DNA of 64,000 nucleotides from Paenibacillus sp. MMS20-IR301 (GCF_032302195.1 NZ_CP135275.1:1302001-1366000), one strand, 5' to 3'; counted from the first letter of the stretch, positions 1 to 8,136 are shown. Notes: generated by a model from the letters alone, not told the origin. Translations and numbers: made by a program.

Positions 1-704
1 TCCAGGCCTCCTCCGATACGGAGGCCTGGGTAGGGCGGGTGCTGAAGCTGCTCGGTGCGGAGCACGAGCAGCAGGCCGTGCGCGGCGGCGGGGCCGGGGC
101 CGCGGGCGGGCGCGAAGCAGCGCTGCCGGCTGCGGCGCTGCAGGGAGCGTCCGGCGGCGCGGATGAAGCCGCCGGGACGCTCAAGGGCGTGCTGCTGCAG
201 ATGCTTGGCGCAAGCGAGGTGCCGCCCGCGGTCAAGGATGCCGCGGGCCAGCTTGTCCAGCAGCTGACGGGCCAGCAGCTGCTGCTGAATACGGACCGCA
301 CCGCGCCGTTCGCGCAGGTGACGATGTTCCTGCCGCTGCGCGGACCGGACGGCCAGGAGACGGCCTCCGTCCATATCCAGTCGCGGCGCGGCCGCAAAGG
401 AGAGCTGGATGCGGCGAACTGCCGCCTGTGGTTTGACCTGGACATGAAACAGCTCGGCCAGACGATGGTGGATGTGCAGGTGGCAAGCAAAATTGTCAGC
501 CTCAAGCTGCATAACAATGAGCCGTGGGTGCTGGAGCTGCTGGAAGGGCGCCGTGAAGAGATTAAGACAGCAGTTGAGGGCATCGGTTACCAGCTGTCCA
601 GCCTGCGCACTGAGCCGTTGCCGGAGCCGGGGGCAGCGGCGGTGTCTGCCAAGCAGGCAGATTATGTGCCGGATGCCTACAAAGGAGTAGATTACCGTAT
701 ATGA
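1..704 (+). CDS. ylqG: YlqG-like protein, FliK C-terminal-like domain (5' partial)
   Basis: The reading frame is open from base 3, so the gene begins upstream of the window; 233 residues are visible. A GTG at 39 could act as a start, but the family protein in B. subtilis is much longer, so I treat this as the C-terminal part. Residues up to about 75 are Ala/Gly/Gln rich and encoded by very GC-rich DNA. The segment around residues 125-205 (LDMKQLGQTMVDVQV, then LKLHNNEPWVLELLEG and GYQLSSL) has the layout of the FliK hook-length-control C-terminal domain, as seen in fliK of this same window. It overlaps the FlhB-like gene by 4 bp (ATGA), so the two are almost certainly co-translated. The position before sucCD and dprA matches ylqG of B. 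subtilis, whose role is not established. Function here is inferred only. Confidence 0.75.
   Translation, partial: QASSDTEAWVGRVLKLLGAEHEQQAVRGGGAGAAGGREAALPAAALQGASGGADEAAGTLKGVLLQMLGASEVPPAVKDAAGQLVQQLTGQQLLLNTDRTAPFAQVTMFLPLRGPDGQETASVHIQSRRGRKGELDAANCRLWFDLDMKQLGQTMVDVQVASKIVSLKLHNNEPWVLELLEGRREEIKTAVEGIGYQLSSLRTEPLPEPGAAAVSAKQADYVPDAYKGVDYRI
2..29. repeat. Perfect 10-bp inverted repeat
   Basis: CCAGGCCTCC at 2-11 is the exact reverse complement of GGAGGCCTGG at 20-29, with an 8-base loop. It lies inside the open frame of the ylqG-like gene and is not followed by a T-run, so it is not a typical intrinsic terminator. If the CDS really began at GTG 39, it could instead belong to an intergenic signal. 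Confidence 0.6.
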
Positions 705-1006
705 GTGATGAGCCTAAGACTGAAATTTCGCGAAATCTCAAAAAGGCAGTCGCCCTCAAATATACCCCCGGTCAAAATGAAGCGCCGGTCGTAGTAGCCA
801 AGGGTCAAGGCTCAGTTGCGGATATCATTCTGCAAAAAGCGAAAGAGAACGGTGTGGCCGTTCAGGAGGATGCGGCGCTGGTAGAGGTTCTGTCCAAGCT
901 TGATCTCGATCAGCAGATTCCGCCGCAGCTCTACCAGCTGGTCGCGGAAATTCTGAGCTATGTGTATCAGAGTGACCGTTCAGCCGGGGAACGGAGAATG
1001 AAGTGA
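701..1006 (+). CDS. ylqH: FlhB-like cytoplasmic domain protein (YlqH family)
   Basis: This 101-residue protein corresponds only to the C-terminal cytoplasmic part of the flagellar export switch FlhB. The stretch AVALKYTPGQNEAPVVVAKG and the later PPQLYQLVAEILSYVYQ line up with FAVALKYDGSKMEAPQIIAKG and PPDLFQAVAEVLAYVYK of the full-length flhB in this window. It has no membrane segments, and the NPTH autocleavage motif is absent: the equivalent position reads NLKK. It therefore cannot act as a normal gate component or self-cleave like FlhB. It overlaps the FliK-like gene upstream and yraN downstream by 4 bp each, giving one translational unit. Databases usually label the family 'EscU/YscU/HrcU family export apparatus switch protein', but the real role is unknown. 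Confidence 0.85.
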   Translation: MSDEPKTEISRNLKKAVALKYTPGQNEAPVVVAKGQGSVADIILQKAKENGVAVQEDAALVEVLSKLDLDQQIPPQLYQLVAEILSYVYQSDRSAGERRMK

Positions 1007-1389
1007 AACCTGCGTCAGAGGGAGAGCCCTTCTCCCGTAAGCAGAAGGGGGCGGCTGCCGAGCAGGCGGCATGTTTGTATCTGTCCACCCGGGGATACCT
1101 GATCAGGGAATGCAACTGGCGCTGCCGCAGCGGTGAGCTGGATGTGATTGCTGAGCATGAAGGGGAGATTGTCTTCGTTGAAGTACGCAGCCGCAGCGGA
1201 GCGGGTGTACAGGGAACCGCGGAAGAGTCGGTGGATAACCGCAAAATCCGCCAGGTCAGGAATACGGCGCAGGTATATCTGCATATGAAGGCCTTGCATC
1301 TTGCGGTAATTTCCTTTGATGTGATTGCCGTGCAGCTTAATCCGGATCTCAGTGTGGCATCACTGCGGCATATCCGTAAGGCATTTTGA
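1003..1389 (+). CDS. yraN: YraN family endonuclease-like protein (UPF0102)
   Basis: A 128-residue protein with the PD-(D/E)xK-type nuclease core of the YraN family. GELDVIAEHEGEIVFVEVRSR supplies the conserved Asp and the ExR(K) pair, preceded by an N-terminal helix with KGAAAEQAACLYL and the GY..RECNWR strand. GTG 1003 overlaps the preceding stop (GTGA). YraN genes often sit beside rnhB/ylqF loci, which fits this neighbourhood. The biochemical role is not settled; relatives are thought to act on Holliday-junction-like or damaged DNA. I see no clear terminator behind it, only an AT-rich run at 1386-1400. Confidence 0.85.
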   Translation: MKPASEGEPFSRKQKGAAAEQAACLYLSTRGYLIRECNWRCRSGELDVIAEHEGEIVFVEVRSRSGAGVQGTAEESVDNRKIRQVRNTAQVYLHMKALHLAVISFDVIAVQLNPDLSVASLRHIRKAF

Positions 1390-1520
1390 TTTTTTTTGAT
1401 AATTATCTGCGAAAAACATAATTTTCCCCTTGACACTACCTCGGCTTCATGGGTCATTTCTCAAAAGAAATGGGTAAACATTAGTGTATCTTTTAATGCA
1501 CCATGAGGAGGGCTGCCAGA

Positions 1521-1934
1521 GTGACTAATCAACCGATTGATATACAGGTGAGTTTTACTTGCCAATATTGTGAACACAAAGTAGTGGCAGAGCTTGGCGG
1601 AGAGCCCTTGTCAGTGATCTGCTGTAGCCATTGTAACAAGACATTTACCGTTATGCGGCCGAATATAGCGGAAGAAATATTGATTGACTGGGAGAATGAG
1701 GCATTATTCCATAAGATGCGCGCCGAGCAGACTGAAAGCAGCAACAGCAGTCTCCTGTCACTGGTCATAAACGTGATTGAACTGCTGACCTGGAGAGACA
1801 AGGGCAACGGGCAGGTCGAGGCGATTAAGGCAATGCGGCAGTGGCTGATTGATCATGAGGAGGCCCCGCCGCTGGCGGAGCTGATTCAGATGGATACAAA
1901 CCGCCGGTCTTCCAAGCGTAACTGGAATAAATAA
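1521..1934 (+). CDS. Small CxxC zinc-ribbon-like protein of unknown function
   Basis: I do not recognise this gene. Near the N-terminus CQYC and, about 18 residues later, CCSHC form two Cys knuckles resembling a zinc ribbon. The rest (residues about 55-137) is acidic and helical, with no further motif and no signal peptide. An ATG exists at 1503, but AGGAGGG at 1506-1512 overlaps it and sits 8 bases before GTG 1521, so GTG 1521 is the better start (137 residues). The gap to the phosphoesterase gene is short, so the two may be co-transcribed. A TTGACA at 1430-1435 lies upstream, but I find no good -10 partner. It could be a transcription or metal-related accessory factor; nothing in the sequence decides this. 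Confidence 0.7.
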   Translation: MTNQPIDIQVSFTCQYCEHKVVAELGGEPLSVICCSHCNKTFTVMRPNIAEEILIDWENEALFHKMRAEQTESSNSSLLSLVINVIELLTWRDKGNGQVEAIKAMRQWLIDHEEAPPLAELIQMDTNRRSSKRNWNK

Positions 1935-1968
1935 GTCTACAGCTGGTATGCGGAAAGGAGAAGGCGGA

Positions 1969-2478
1969 TTGTCCACTGTATATTTTACTTCGGATCATCA
2001 TTTTGGCCATAAACTGATTATAGATTTCGAATCCCGTCCGTTTGCCGGCGTAGAAGACATGAACCAGGCAATGATTGACAGCTGGAATGCCGTGGTGGGC
2101 AAGGAGGATAAAGTATTTCATCTGGGGGATTTCTCATTTCTGAACCAGGAAGCCACCCGGGAGATCATCAGGGCCCTGAACGGGTACAAAATACTGATTC
2201 TCGGCAATCATGACCGCGGGCGCGGACGGGACTGGTGGCTGGAAGCCGGTTTTAACGAGGTTAGTGAATATCCGCTGGTCTATAAGGACTTTTTTATCCT
2301 GTCGCATGAACCTATGTATATGAACAAGCATATGCCTTACGTTAATGTGCATGGTCATATTCACGGCCAGAAATATGAAGGCAGCAGCTATTTCAATATT
2401 TGTGTAGAGCACTGGAACTATACCCCGCTGTCATTTGAACAGATCCGGGATAAGGTTGTGGTCAGCGAGGAAGGCTGA
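1969..2478 (+). CDS. Calcineurin-like metallophosphoesterase
   Basis: The protein has the full set of metallophosphoesterase motifs in order: SDHHFGH near the N-terminus, GDFSF, GNHDR, SHEP and a final HGHIHG. These residues bind two divalent metals, so the enzyme should hydrolyse a phosphomonoester or phosphodiester; the substrate cannot be read from sequence. An ATG lies at 1948, but AAAGGAG at 1954-1960 sits 8 bases before TTG 1969, giving a 169-residue protein that starts just before the first metal motif as is usual for the family. No signal peptide or membrane segment is visible, so it is cytoplasmic. It follows the zinc-ribbon-like gene closely. Confidence 0.88.
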   Translation: MSTVYFTSDHHFGHKLIIDFESRPFAGVEDMNQAMIDSWNAVVGKEDKVFHLGDFSFLNQEATREIIRALNGYKILILGNHDRGRGRDWWLEAGFNEVSEYPLVYKDFFILSHEPMYMNKHMPYVNVHGHIHGQKYEGSSYFNICVEHWNYTPLSFEQIRDKVVVSEEG

Positions 2479-2563
2479 GTCCCTGATGCTGCAGTCACGA
2501 ATGCGTAATTATGCAATACATTTAAAGTTTGAATATAGTGCATTACAGGATGTGCAATAACCA

Positions 2564-2593
2564 TTGCGCATTGGAGTAGAAGCTGCGTATACT
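2564..2593 (+). promoter_or_regulatory. Candidate sigma-A promoter for comM
   Basis: TTGCGC at 2564-2569 and TATACT at 2588-2593 are separated by 18 bases. The -35 overlaps a small inverted repeat (GCAAT at 2554-2558, ATTGC at 2563-2567) that might be an operator. The rest of 2479-2690 shows nothing else I can name. Confidence 0.45.
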
Positions 2594-2690
2594 ATAACTT
2601 AATAGAGCTAACGGAAAATGAGGAAGCACCCTTTTTCTTGGAAATGAACGTCCGGTATGGACGTAATTCAGGAGAAGAGGTGTTTTTTTT

Positions 2691-4382
2691 ATGTATGGAA
2701 AAATGCATAGCGCCTGTCTGTATGGCATTGAGGGTGTAATGATTGGTGTGGAGGTTGATCTGGCGAACGGGCTGCCGCAGACGAGTATTATCGGCTTGCC
2801 GGATTCTGCTGTACGGGAAGCGGTAGAACGGGTAAGGGCCGCTGTCAAAAATTGCGGCTACAGCTATCCCCAGCAGCGTGTCACGATCAATCTGGCGCCT
2901 GCGGATCTGCGGAAGGAAGGCTCAGCATTCGATCTGGCAATCGCACTCGGGATATTGACAACAAGCGGACAACTGGTCATGCCTGAGGCTGAGAACATGC
3001 TGCTTATCGGGGAGCTGGCACTGGATGGCAGCCTGCGCCCGGTAAACGGGGTCTTGTCGATGGTGGAGGCTGCACGCCGCGCCGGATTTAAAGCGGTTCT
3101 TGTACCGCCGGGAAATGCTGCTGAGGCGGTATTGATTACAGGGATCAGCGTATACACCGCCGGGCATTTACGGGATCTGCCACAGCCCGGACAGCCTGAA
3201 GCGCCGGAAATGGTGGGGAAGAAAGCAGATGTGCGGCCTGCCTCCGGTTCTCAGCCCGGCGGGCTGCCGTTTCCGGTAACGGTAAGTGAGGAGGGGGCTT
3301 CCCAGAAAAGGCCGCCGGTCTTGGCGCTTACGCTGGAGCATCTGAAATATCTGCCTGAATCAAAGAGTCCGGCCGGGATGATTATGCGGGAGGAGCAGCT
3401 GATGCAGGAGGACTACAGTGATGTCATCGGCCAGAACCATGTGAAACGGGCGCTGACAATCGCGGCTGCCGGGATGCACAATATTATACTGATCGGCCCG
3501 CCGGGTACCGGGAAAACAATGCTCATCAAACGTCTGCCGGGCATTCTACCCAGGCTTAGTGATACGGAATCGCTTGAGGTAACGAAGATCTTCAGCGCCT
3601 CCGGCAAGCTGAAGGATGCCAGCGGCGGTCTGCTGCGCAGCCGTCCGTTCCGTTCACCCCATCATACAATCTCCGCAGCCGGACTGATCGGCGGAGGGGG
3701 TGTGCCGAAGCCGGGTGAGGTAAGCCTTGCCCACCGCGGTATTCTGTTTCTGGATGAGCTGCCCGAATTCTCCCGCTCGGTGCTGGAAGTACTCCGTCAG
3801 CCGCTGGAGGACGGGGTGGTGACCATCAGCCGGGCGCGGGCTTCCTTCACCTTCCCGGCCCGGTTTCTGCTGGCCTGTTCCATGAACCCCTGCATGTGCG
3901 GATTTCTCGGAGCCGGCAATCCGCACCAGCGCTGCACCTGCAGCCCGGCCAAAATTGCCCAGTACCGGGCCAAAATCTCCGGGCCGCTGCTGGACCGGAT
4001 GGATATGCAGGTGGTTGTGCCCCGTCCGAAGGATTGGGACCGGACGGCCCCGGCACTCTCGACTGCGCAGATGCGCACGGAGGTGCTCTGCGCTCAGGCT
4101 GTTCAGGCAGAGCGTTATAAGCATCTGCCAATTTCCTGGAACAGCGAGCTTTCCGGTGCGGCTTTGCGCCGTTATGCAAGCCTCGGGGCAGAGGGCGGCG
4201 AGCTCCTGAACCATATACTGGAGAGCCTAGGACTAAGTATGCGGGCACATGACCGGATTATTAAGCTGGCCCGCACCATTGCCGATCTGGAGGGTCAGGC
4301 GGACATTGGTTCTGCTCATCTGGCAGAAGCTGTCCAATACCGTAATCTGGACCGGCAGGTGATGGCGGAGGAGGAAGTTTAA
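2691..4382 (+). CDS. comM: YifB/ComM family AAA+ ATPase (Mg chelatase-like)
   Basis: ComM is a hexameric AAA+ helicase that promotes branch migration during integration of incoming DNA in naturally transformable bacteria. Here 563 residues contain an N-terminal ChlI-like domain (about 1-165), the AAA+ core with Walker A GPPGTGKT near residue 268 and Walker B ILFLDELPEF, and the Cys-rich CSMNPCMCGFLG loop followed by CTC typical of the family. The C-terminal Mg-chelatase domain ends near residue 555. The segment between about 165 and 230 (Pro/Gly/Glu rich) is longer than in E. coli YifB (about 506 residues) and looks like a flexible insertion. AGGAG at 2670-2674 precedes the ATG. It stands alone between a candidate promoter and a strong hairpin at 4422-4454. 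Confidence 0.93.
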   Translation: MYGKMHSACLYGIEGVMIGVEVDLANGLPQTSIIGLPDSAVREAVERVRAAVKNCGYSYPQQRVTINLAPADLRKEGSAFDLAIALGILTTSGQLVMPEAENMLLIGELALDGSLRPVNGVLSMVEAARRAGFKAVLVPPGNAAEAVLITGISVYTAGHLRDLPQPGQPEAPEMVGKKADVRPASGSQPGGLPFPVTVSEEGASQKRPPVLALTLEHLKYLPESKSPAGMIMREEQLMQEDYSDVIGQNHVKRALTIAAAGMHNIILIGPPGTGKTMLIKRLPGILPRLSDTESLEVTKIFSASGKLKDASGGLLRSRPFRSPHHTISAAGLIGGGGVPKPGEVSLAHRGILFLDELPEFSRSVLEVLRQPLEDGVVTISRARASFTFPARFLLACSMNPCMCGFLGAGNPHQRCTCSPAKIAQYRAKISGPLLDRMDMQVVVPRPKDWDRTAPALSTAQMRTEVLCAQAVQAERYKHLPISWNSELSGAALRRYASLGAEGGELLNHILESLGLSMRAHDRIIKLARTIADLEGQADIGSAHLAEAVQYRNLDRQVMAEEEV

Positions 4383-4421
4383 CCCAAATTATGTACAACT
4401 GCAGCAGTCCTAATCACACAG

Positions 4422-4454
4422 CAGCCCCCTGCCCGTGTTCCGGGCAGGGGGCTG
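4422..4454. terminator. Strong hairpin between convergent comM and ohr
   Basis: A perfect 14-bp stem, CAGCCCCCTGCCCG at 4422-4435 with CGGGCAGGGGGCTG at 4441-4454, closes a 5-base loop. It lies between the convergent 3' ends of comM and ohr, so it may serve both. Neither side has a good U-tract, which lowers confidence that it is a Rho-independent terminator. Confidence 0.6.
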
Positions 4455-4550
4455 TGCTTGCTCTCCGCAGGAGAGAGTAATGCTATATGAAGGGTAAGCG
4501 GCGGATATGGGGGGATACCCGGATTATAGGAATGGCGCCGATGACGCGGA

Positions 4551-4979
4551 TTACAGAACGTTCAGTTCCACTTCAATATTACCGCGGGTTGCACGGGAAT
4601 AAGGGCAGGCGCCATGGGCTGCTTCGGTCAGCTTGACAGCTGTTTCGTGATCAACGCCTTTGACCAGTACATCCAGCTTCACTGCAATTCCGAAGCCGCC
4701 GTCTTCAACTTTGCCGAAGCTCACTGTAGCTGTTACTTCACTGCCTTCAATCTTGACCTTGCCGAGGCGGGCTACCATGTTCAGCGCACTGTCGAAGCAG
4801 GCGGAATAGCCGGCTGCAAACAGCTGTTCAGGATTAGTGCCTTCGCCGCCGGCGCCGCCCATTTCCCGCGGAGTGCTGATGGTGAGGTTCAGCTTAGGAC
4901 TTTCGGATTCGATGTAGCCTTGTCTGCCGCCGACTGCTTTTACTGTAGTTTCATACATTTTCTGTTGAATAGTCATCAT
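4551..4979 (-). CDS. ohr: Organic hydroperoxide reductase Ohr (OsmC/Ohr family)
   Basis: Ohr is a cytoplasmic thiol peroxidase that detoxifies organic and lipid hydroperoxides. The 142-residue protein has both redox cysteines: one in AGYSACFDSAL (about residue 61) and one in GACPYSRATRGN near residue 125. The arginine used in catalysis lies in STPREMGGAGGEGTNPEQLFAAG. On the minus strand a GGGAG motif sits about 10 bases before the first ATG; a second ATG follows immediately. It is divergent from ohrR with a 148-bp AT-rich gap, the classic arrangement in which oxidised OhrR releases the shared operator and derepresses ohr. Confidence 0.95.
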   Translation of the reverse strand: MMTIQQKMYETTVKAVGGRQGYIESESPKLNLTISTPREMGGAGGEGTNPEQLFAAGYSACFDSALNMVARLGKVKIEGSEVTATVSFGKVEDGGFGIAVKLDVLVKGVDHETAVKLTEAAHGACPYSRATRGNIEVELNVL

Positions 4980-5010
4980 TATAAATCGCTCCCGTTCGTT
5001 TCGTTAATGT

Positions 5011-5110
5011 ATTGTACACAACTTAATTTAACACAATTAAAAATAAAGTCAATCTATTTTCCGCTATTAACATGAAATGATAAATGAATTGTGATAAACT
5101 AATGTCACAA
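5011..5110. promoter_or_regulatory. Candidate OhrR operator/promoter region
   Basis: The ohr-ohrR gap is AT-rich. Two inverted repeats stand out: ATTGT 5011-5015 with ACAAT 5033-5037 around a TTAATTTAA core, and TTGTGA 5089-5094 with TCACAA 5105-5110, 10 bases apart and close to the ohrR start. OhrR is known to bind AT-rich inverted repeats of TACAATT type, which the first site resembles loosely. Assignment is inference. Confidence 0.4.
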
Positions 5111-5127
5111 AGGCAGGTGAAGAAGAG

Positions 5128-5595
5128 ATGCAAGAAGAAACAACTACAACCCCAGAGCTTATGCTGGAGAACCAGCTCTGCTTTACGATTTATGCCTGTT
5201 CGCGTGAATTTACGAAGCTGTACCAGCCTCATCTGGACAAGATCGGTTTGACCTATTCACAGTACCTCGTGATGCTTGTCCTCTGGGAAAGACGGCAATG
5301 CACAGTCAAGGAGCTTGGAGAGGCACTGTTCCTGGATTCAGGCACGCTTACACCGCTGCTGAAGCGGCTGCAGGCCGCAGGGCTGATCTTGCGTGAACGT
5401 TCTTTGCAGGATGAGCGGAAGGTGCTGATATCGCTGACCATTCAAGGCCGCGCGCTACAGCAGGAGGCACTGTGTATTCCAGGTAAAATGGCTGAAGGCA
5501 CCATGCTCTCCGCCGAGGAATTCATCGCTCTGCTGGGCCAGTTTAAAGGTCTGCTGGCACGGGTTCATGAAGCTAATATTAATAACTCCAAATAG
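5128..5595 (+). CDS. ohrR: MarR-family organic peroxide sensor repressor OhrR
   Basis: A 155-residue MarR-family winged-helix regulator. The N-terminal [15 protein letters not shown] contains Cys18, matching the single peroxide-sensing cysteine of B. subtilis OhrR (Cys15), whose oxidation or mixed-disulfide formation releases DNA. The following [27 protein letters not shown] recognition helix and [10 protein letters not shown] wing are the MarR core. A second Cys (about residue 115, in ALCIPGK) is present, so two-Cys chemistry cannot be excluded. The divergent ohr gene confirms the role. The repressor should act as a dimer on the shared intergenic region. Confidence 0.93.
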   Translation: MQEETTTTPELMLENQLCFTIYACSREFTKLYQPHLDKIGLTYSQYLVMLVLWERRQCTVKELGEALFLDSGTLTPLLKRLQAAGLILRERSLQDERKVLISLTIQGRALQQEALCIPGKMAEGTMLSAEEFIALLGQFKGLLARVHEANINNSK

Positions 5596-5943
5596 TCCAG
5601 CAGTATAAAGTCAATGCAATCGTTCGCAATACGGCATGAATTTAAGCGAAAATATGTGTATAAATAGTGAAAGTTTATGAGGAAAGCGTTTTAGAATCAT
5701 GTTACAATATTCTGGGTTTCACATTCTGACATATAGGTAATTATAGATAGGAATCTGTAATATGCTCTATATTGTCGCAGGATGCCGCAGGCAGAAGACA
5801 GGGCTGATCTTTGTTTTCTGACTGTGCCGGGATATTGACAACAGCACCAGTCTTGCCCCGGCTTTGGACAATCAAAACGGAATGCGGAATGGCCGCAGGC
5901 TGCCTGCTATACGGCCACCGCAACACTTTAGGAGGCTTCCGGT
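5596..5943 (+). other. 348-bp non-coding region upstream of sucC
   Basis: No gene is seen. It holds the candidate promoter/cre at 5681-5708, then a leader of more than 200 bases. A hairpin lies close to the start codon: GGCC 5891-5894 with GGCC 5913-5916, enclosing GCAGG 5895-5899 with CCTGC 5903-5907. The sucC Shine-Dalgarno AGGAGG lies at 5931-5936. No riboswitch class is recognised. Confidence 0.6.
5681..5708 (+). promoter_or_regulatory. Extended -10 promoter with overlapping cre-like box (sucC)
   Basis: TGTTACAAT, with TACAAT at 5703-5708, is an extended -10 element. Directly upstream, GGAAAGCGTTTTAG at 5681-5694 carries the central core of the CcpA cre consensus but misses three outer positions. 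A CcpA site at the -35 position would make sense for a TCA-cycle operon. Both calls are tentative. Confidence 0.35.
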
Positions 5944-7101
5944 ATGAATATCCACGAGTATCAGGGAAAAGAAGTACTCAAGAAGTACGGTGTAGCCGTA
6001 CCGAACGGAAAAGTTGCTTATACAGTGGAGGAAGCAGTGGAAGCTGCTGCAGCGCTGGGTACACCGGTTGTTGTAGTCAAGGCTCAGATTCATGCAGGAG
6101 GACGCGGCAAAGCCGGAGGCGTCAAGGTAGCGAAGGACAGTGATGAGGTCCGTGCCTATGCGGATGAGATCCTCGGCAAGACACTGATCACCCACCAGAC
6201 AGGGCCGGAAGGCAAAGTTGTGAAGCGGCTGCTGATTGAAGAGGGCTGCCAGATTGTCAAAGAATACTATATTGGACTGGTTGTAGACCGCAGTACCGGC
6301 CGGGTGGTCATGATGGCATCCGAGGAAGGCGGTACAGAAATTGAAGAGGTGGCGGCCACGCATCCGGAGAAGATTTTCAAGGAAGTCATTGATCCGGCTG
6401 TAGGACTGCAGACCTTCCAGGCACGCAAACTGGCTTACAGCATTGCCATACCGTCCGAGCTGGTGAATAAAGCGGTCAAGTTCATGCAAGCGCTATATCT
6501 GGCTTTTGTGGATAAAGATTGCTCAATTGCGGAGATTAATCCGCTCGTGGTCACCGCTGACGGAAACGTAATGGCGCTGGATGCCAAGCTTAACTTTGAT
6601 TCTAACGCGCTGTACCGGCATAAGGATATTCTGGAGCTGCGCGACCTTGACGAAGAGGATGCCAAAGAAATTGAAGCCTCCAAATTCGATCTCAGCTATA
6701 TAGCACTGGATGGGAACATCGGCTGTATGGTGAACGGGGCGGGGCTCGCAATGGCAACCATGGATATTATTAAATATTACGGCGGCGAACCGGCGAACTT
6801 CCTCGATGTAGGGGGCGGTGCGACCACGGAGAAGGTTACTGAAGCGTTTAAAATTATCCTGTCTGATGATAAGGTGAGCGGGATATTTGTTAATATTTTC
6901 GGCGGAATTATGCGCTGTGATGTCATTGCTTCCGGGGTGGTCGAAGCGGCCAGGCAGCTGGGCCTGACGAAACCGCTGGTAGTACGGCTTGAAGGTACGA
7001 ATGTGGCGCTAGGCAAAGAAATTCTCGCCGGCTCAGGGCTGAATATCGTAGCGGCTGATTCTATGGCTGACGGTGCCCGTAAAATCGTTTCTCTCGTGTA
7101 A
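5944..7101 (+). CDS. sucC: Succinyl-CoA synthetase (ADP-forming), beta subunit
   Basis: SucC supplies the ATP-grasp nucleotide-binding part of the TCA-cycle enzyme that converts succinyl-CoA, ADP and phosphate to succinate, CoA and ATP. The 385-residue length is standard. The N-terminus [17 protein letters not shown] is diagnostic, followed by the ATP-grasp [19 protein letters not shown] segment and the metal-binding AEINPLVV and DAKLNFD. The C-terminal CoA-ligase domain contains [16 protein letters not shown] at 5931-5936 gives strong translation initiation. sucD follows after a short gap; the pair forms an operon that ends at the hairpin 8137-8180. Confidence 0.97.
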   Translation: MNIHEYQGKEVLKKYGVAVPNGKVAYTVEEAVEAAAALGTPVVVVKAQIHAGGRGKAGGVKVAKDSDEVRAYADEILGKTLITHQTGPEGKVVKRLLIEEGCQIVKEYYIGLVVDRSTGRVVMMASEEGGTEIEEVAATHPEKIFKEVIDPAVGLQTFQARKLAYSIAIPSELVNKAVKFMQALYLAFVDKDCSIAEINPLVVTADGNVMALDAKLNFDSNALYRHKDILELRDLDEEDAKEIEASKFDLSYIALDGNIGCMVNGAGLAMATMDIIKYYGGEPANFLDVGGGATTEKVTEAFKIILSDDKVSGIFVNIFGGIMRCDVIASGVVEAARQLGLTKPLVVRLEGTNVALGKEILAGSGLNIVAADSMADGARKIVSLV

Positions 7102-7136
7102 TATCCGACAATAATAGTGAGGATGTGACCTTAGAC

Positions 7137-8066
7137 ATGAGCATTCTTGTAGATAAGCATACGAAAGTCATCACGCAGGGAATTACGGGCGCTACAGGCT
7201 TATTTCATACTAAAGGAGCACTGGATTACGGTACGCAGATGGTAGGCGGGGTAACACCGGGCAAGGGGGGGACCACGGTACAGATTACCCTGGAGAATGG
7301 TACGGAAACCAGTCTGCCTGTGTTTGATACCGTCGTTGCCGCCAAAGCCGCTACGGGTGCGACAGCGAGTGTAATCTATGTGCCGCCCGCCTTTGCTGCT
7401 GACTCCATTATGGAAGCTGTGGATGCCGGGCTTGAGCTGGTTATTTGTATTACGGAAGGCATTCCGGTGCTTGATATGGTGAGGGTCTCCAGATATATGG
7501 AAGGTAAGTCTACCGTCCTGATCGGGCCTAACTGTCCCGGGGTAATTACGCCTGGAGAATGTAAAATAGGCATCATGCCGGGTTATATCCATATGCCGGG
7601 TTATGTCGGTGTAGTTTCACGGAGCGGAACTTTAACCTATGAAGCGGTTCACCAGCTGACAGCCCGCGGCATCGGCCAGTCTTCGGCAGTCGGCATTGGC
7701 GGGGACCCGGTCAAGGGCTCGGAATTCATTGATATTCTGAAGCTGTTTAATGAAGATCCCGGTACGAAAGCCGTGGTCATGATCGGGGAGATCGGCGGTA
7801 CCGCAGAAGAGGAAGCCGCTCTATGGATTAAGGAGAATATGACGAAGCCTGTAGTAGGGTTTATCGGCGGTGTAACAGCACCTGCGGGCAAACGGATGGG
7901 GCATGCCGGGGCGATCATTTCAGGCGGGAAAGGGACGGCAAGCGAGAAAATCGCTGTGCTGGAAGCCTGCGGAATTAAGGTTGCGCCAACGCCTGCAGAA
8001 ATGGGCTCGACCCTTGTGAGTGTGCTGGAGGAGCGCGGAATCTTGAATGCGTTCACCACCCACTAG
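7137..8066 (+). CDS. sucD: Succinyl-CoA synthetase, alpha subunit
   Basis: SucD binds CoA and carries the phosphohistidine. The 309-residue protein begins [18 protein letters not shown], matching the family N-terminus, so ATG 7137 is preferred over an in-frame GTG at 7125. The Rossmann CoA-binding region includes GVTPGKGG, the middle has IGPNCPGVI, and [10 protein letters not shown] near residue 256 contains the active-site His phosphorylated during turnover. Together with sucC it forms the alpha/beta heterodimer of the TCA cycle. Confidence 0.97.
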   Translation: MSILVDKHTKVITQGITGATGLFHTKGALDYGTQMVGGVTPGKGGTTVQITLENGTETSLPVFDTVVAAKAATGATASVIYVPPAFAADSIMEAVDAGLELVICITEGIPVLDMVRVSRYMEGKSTVLIGPNCPGVITPGECKIGIMPGYIHMPGYVGVVSRSGTLTYEAVHQLTARGIGQSSAVGIGGDPVKGSEFIDILKLFNEDPGTKAVVMIGEIGGTAEEEAALWIKENMTKPVVGFIGGVTAPAGKRMGHAGAIISGGKGTASEKIAVLEACGIKVAPTPAEMGSTLVSVLEERGILNAFTTH

Positions 8067-8136
8067 CAGTCTGCTAACCGGAGCACACAAAAATCACTGC
8101 TTTTACATTTGAAGCATGTATAATCATCTTAAAGGT

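Noticed and set aside
1430..1435. TTGACA upstream of the zinc-ribbon-like gene
   Set aside because: The -10 position reads GTCATT, so only half a promoter is present.
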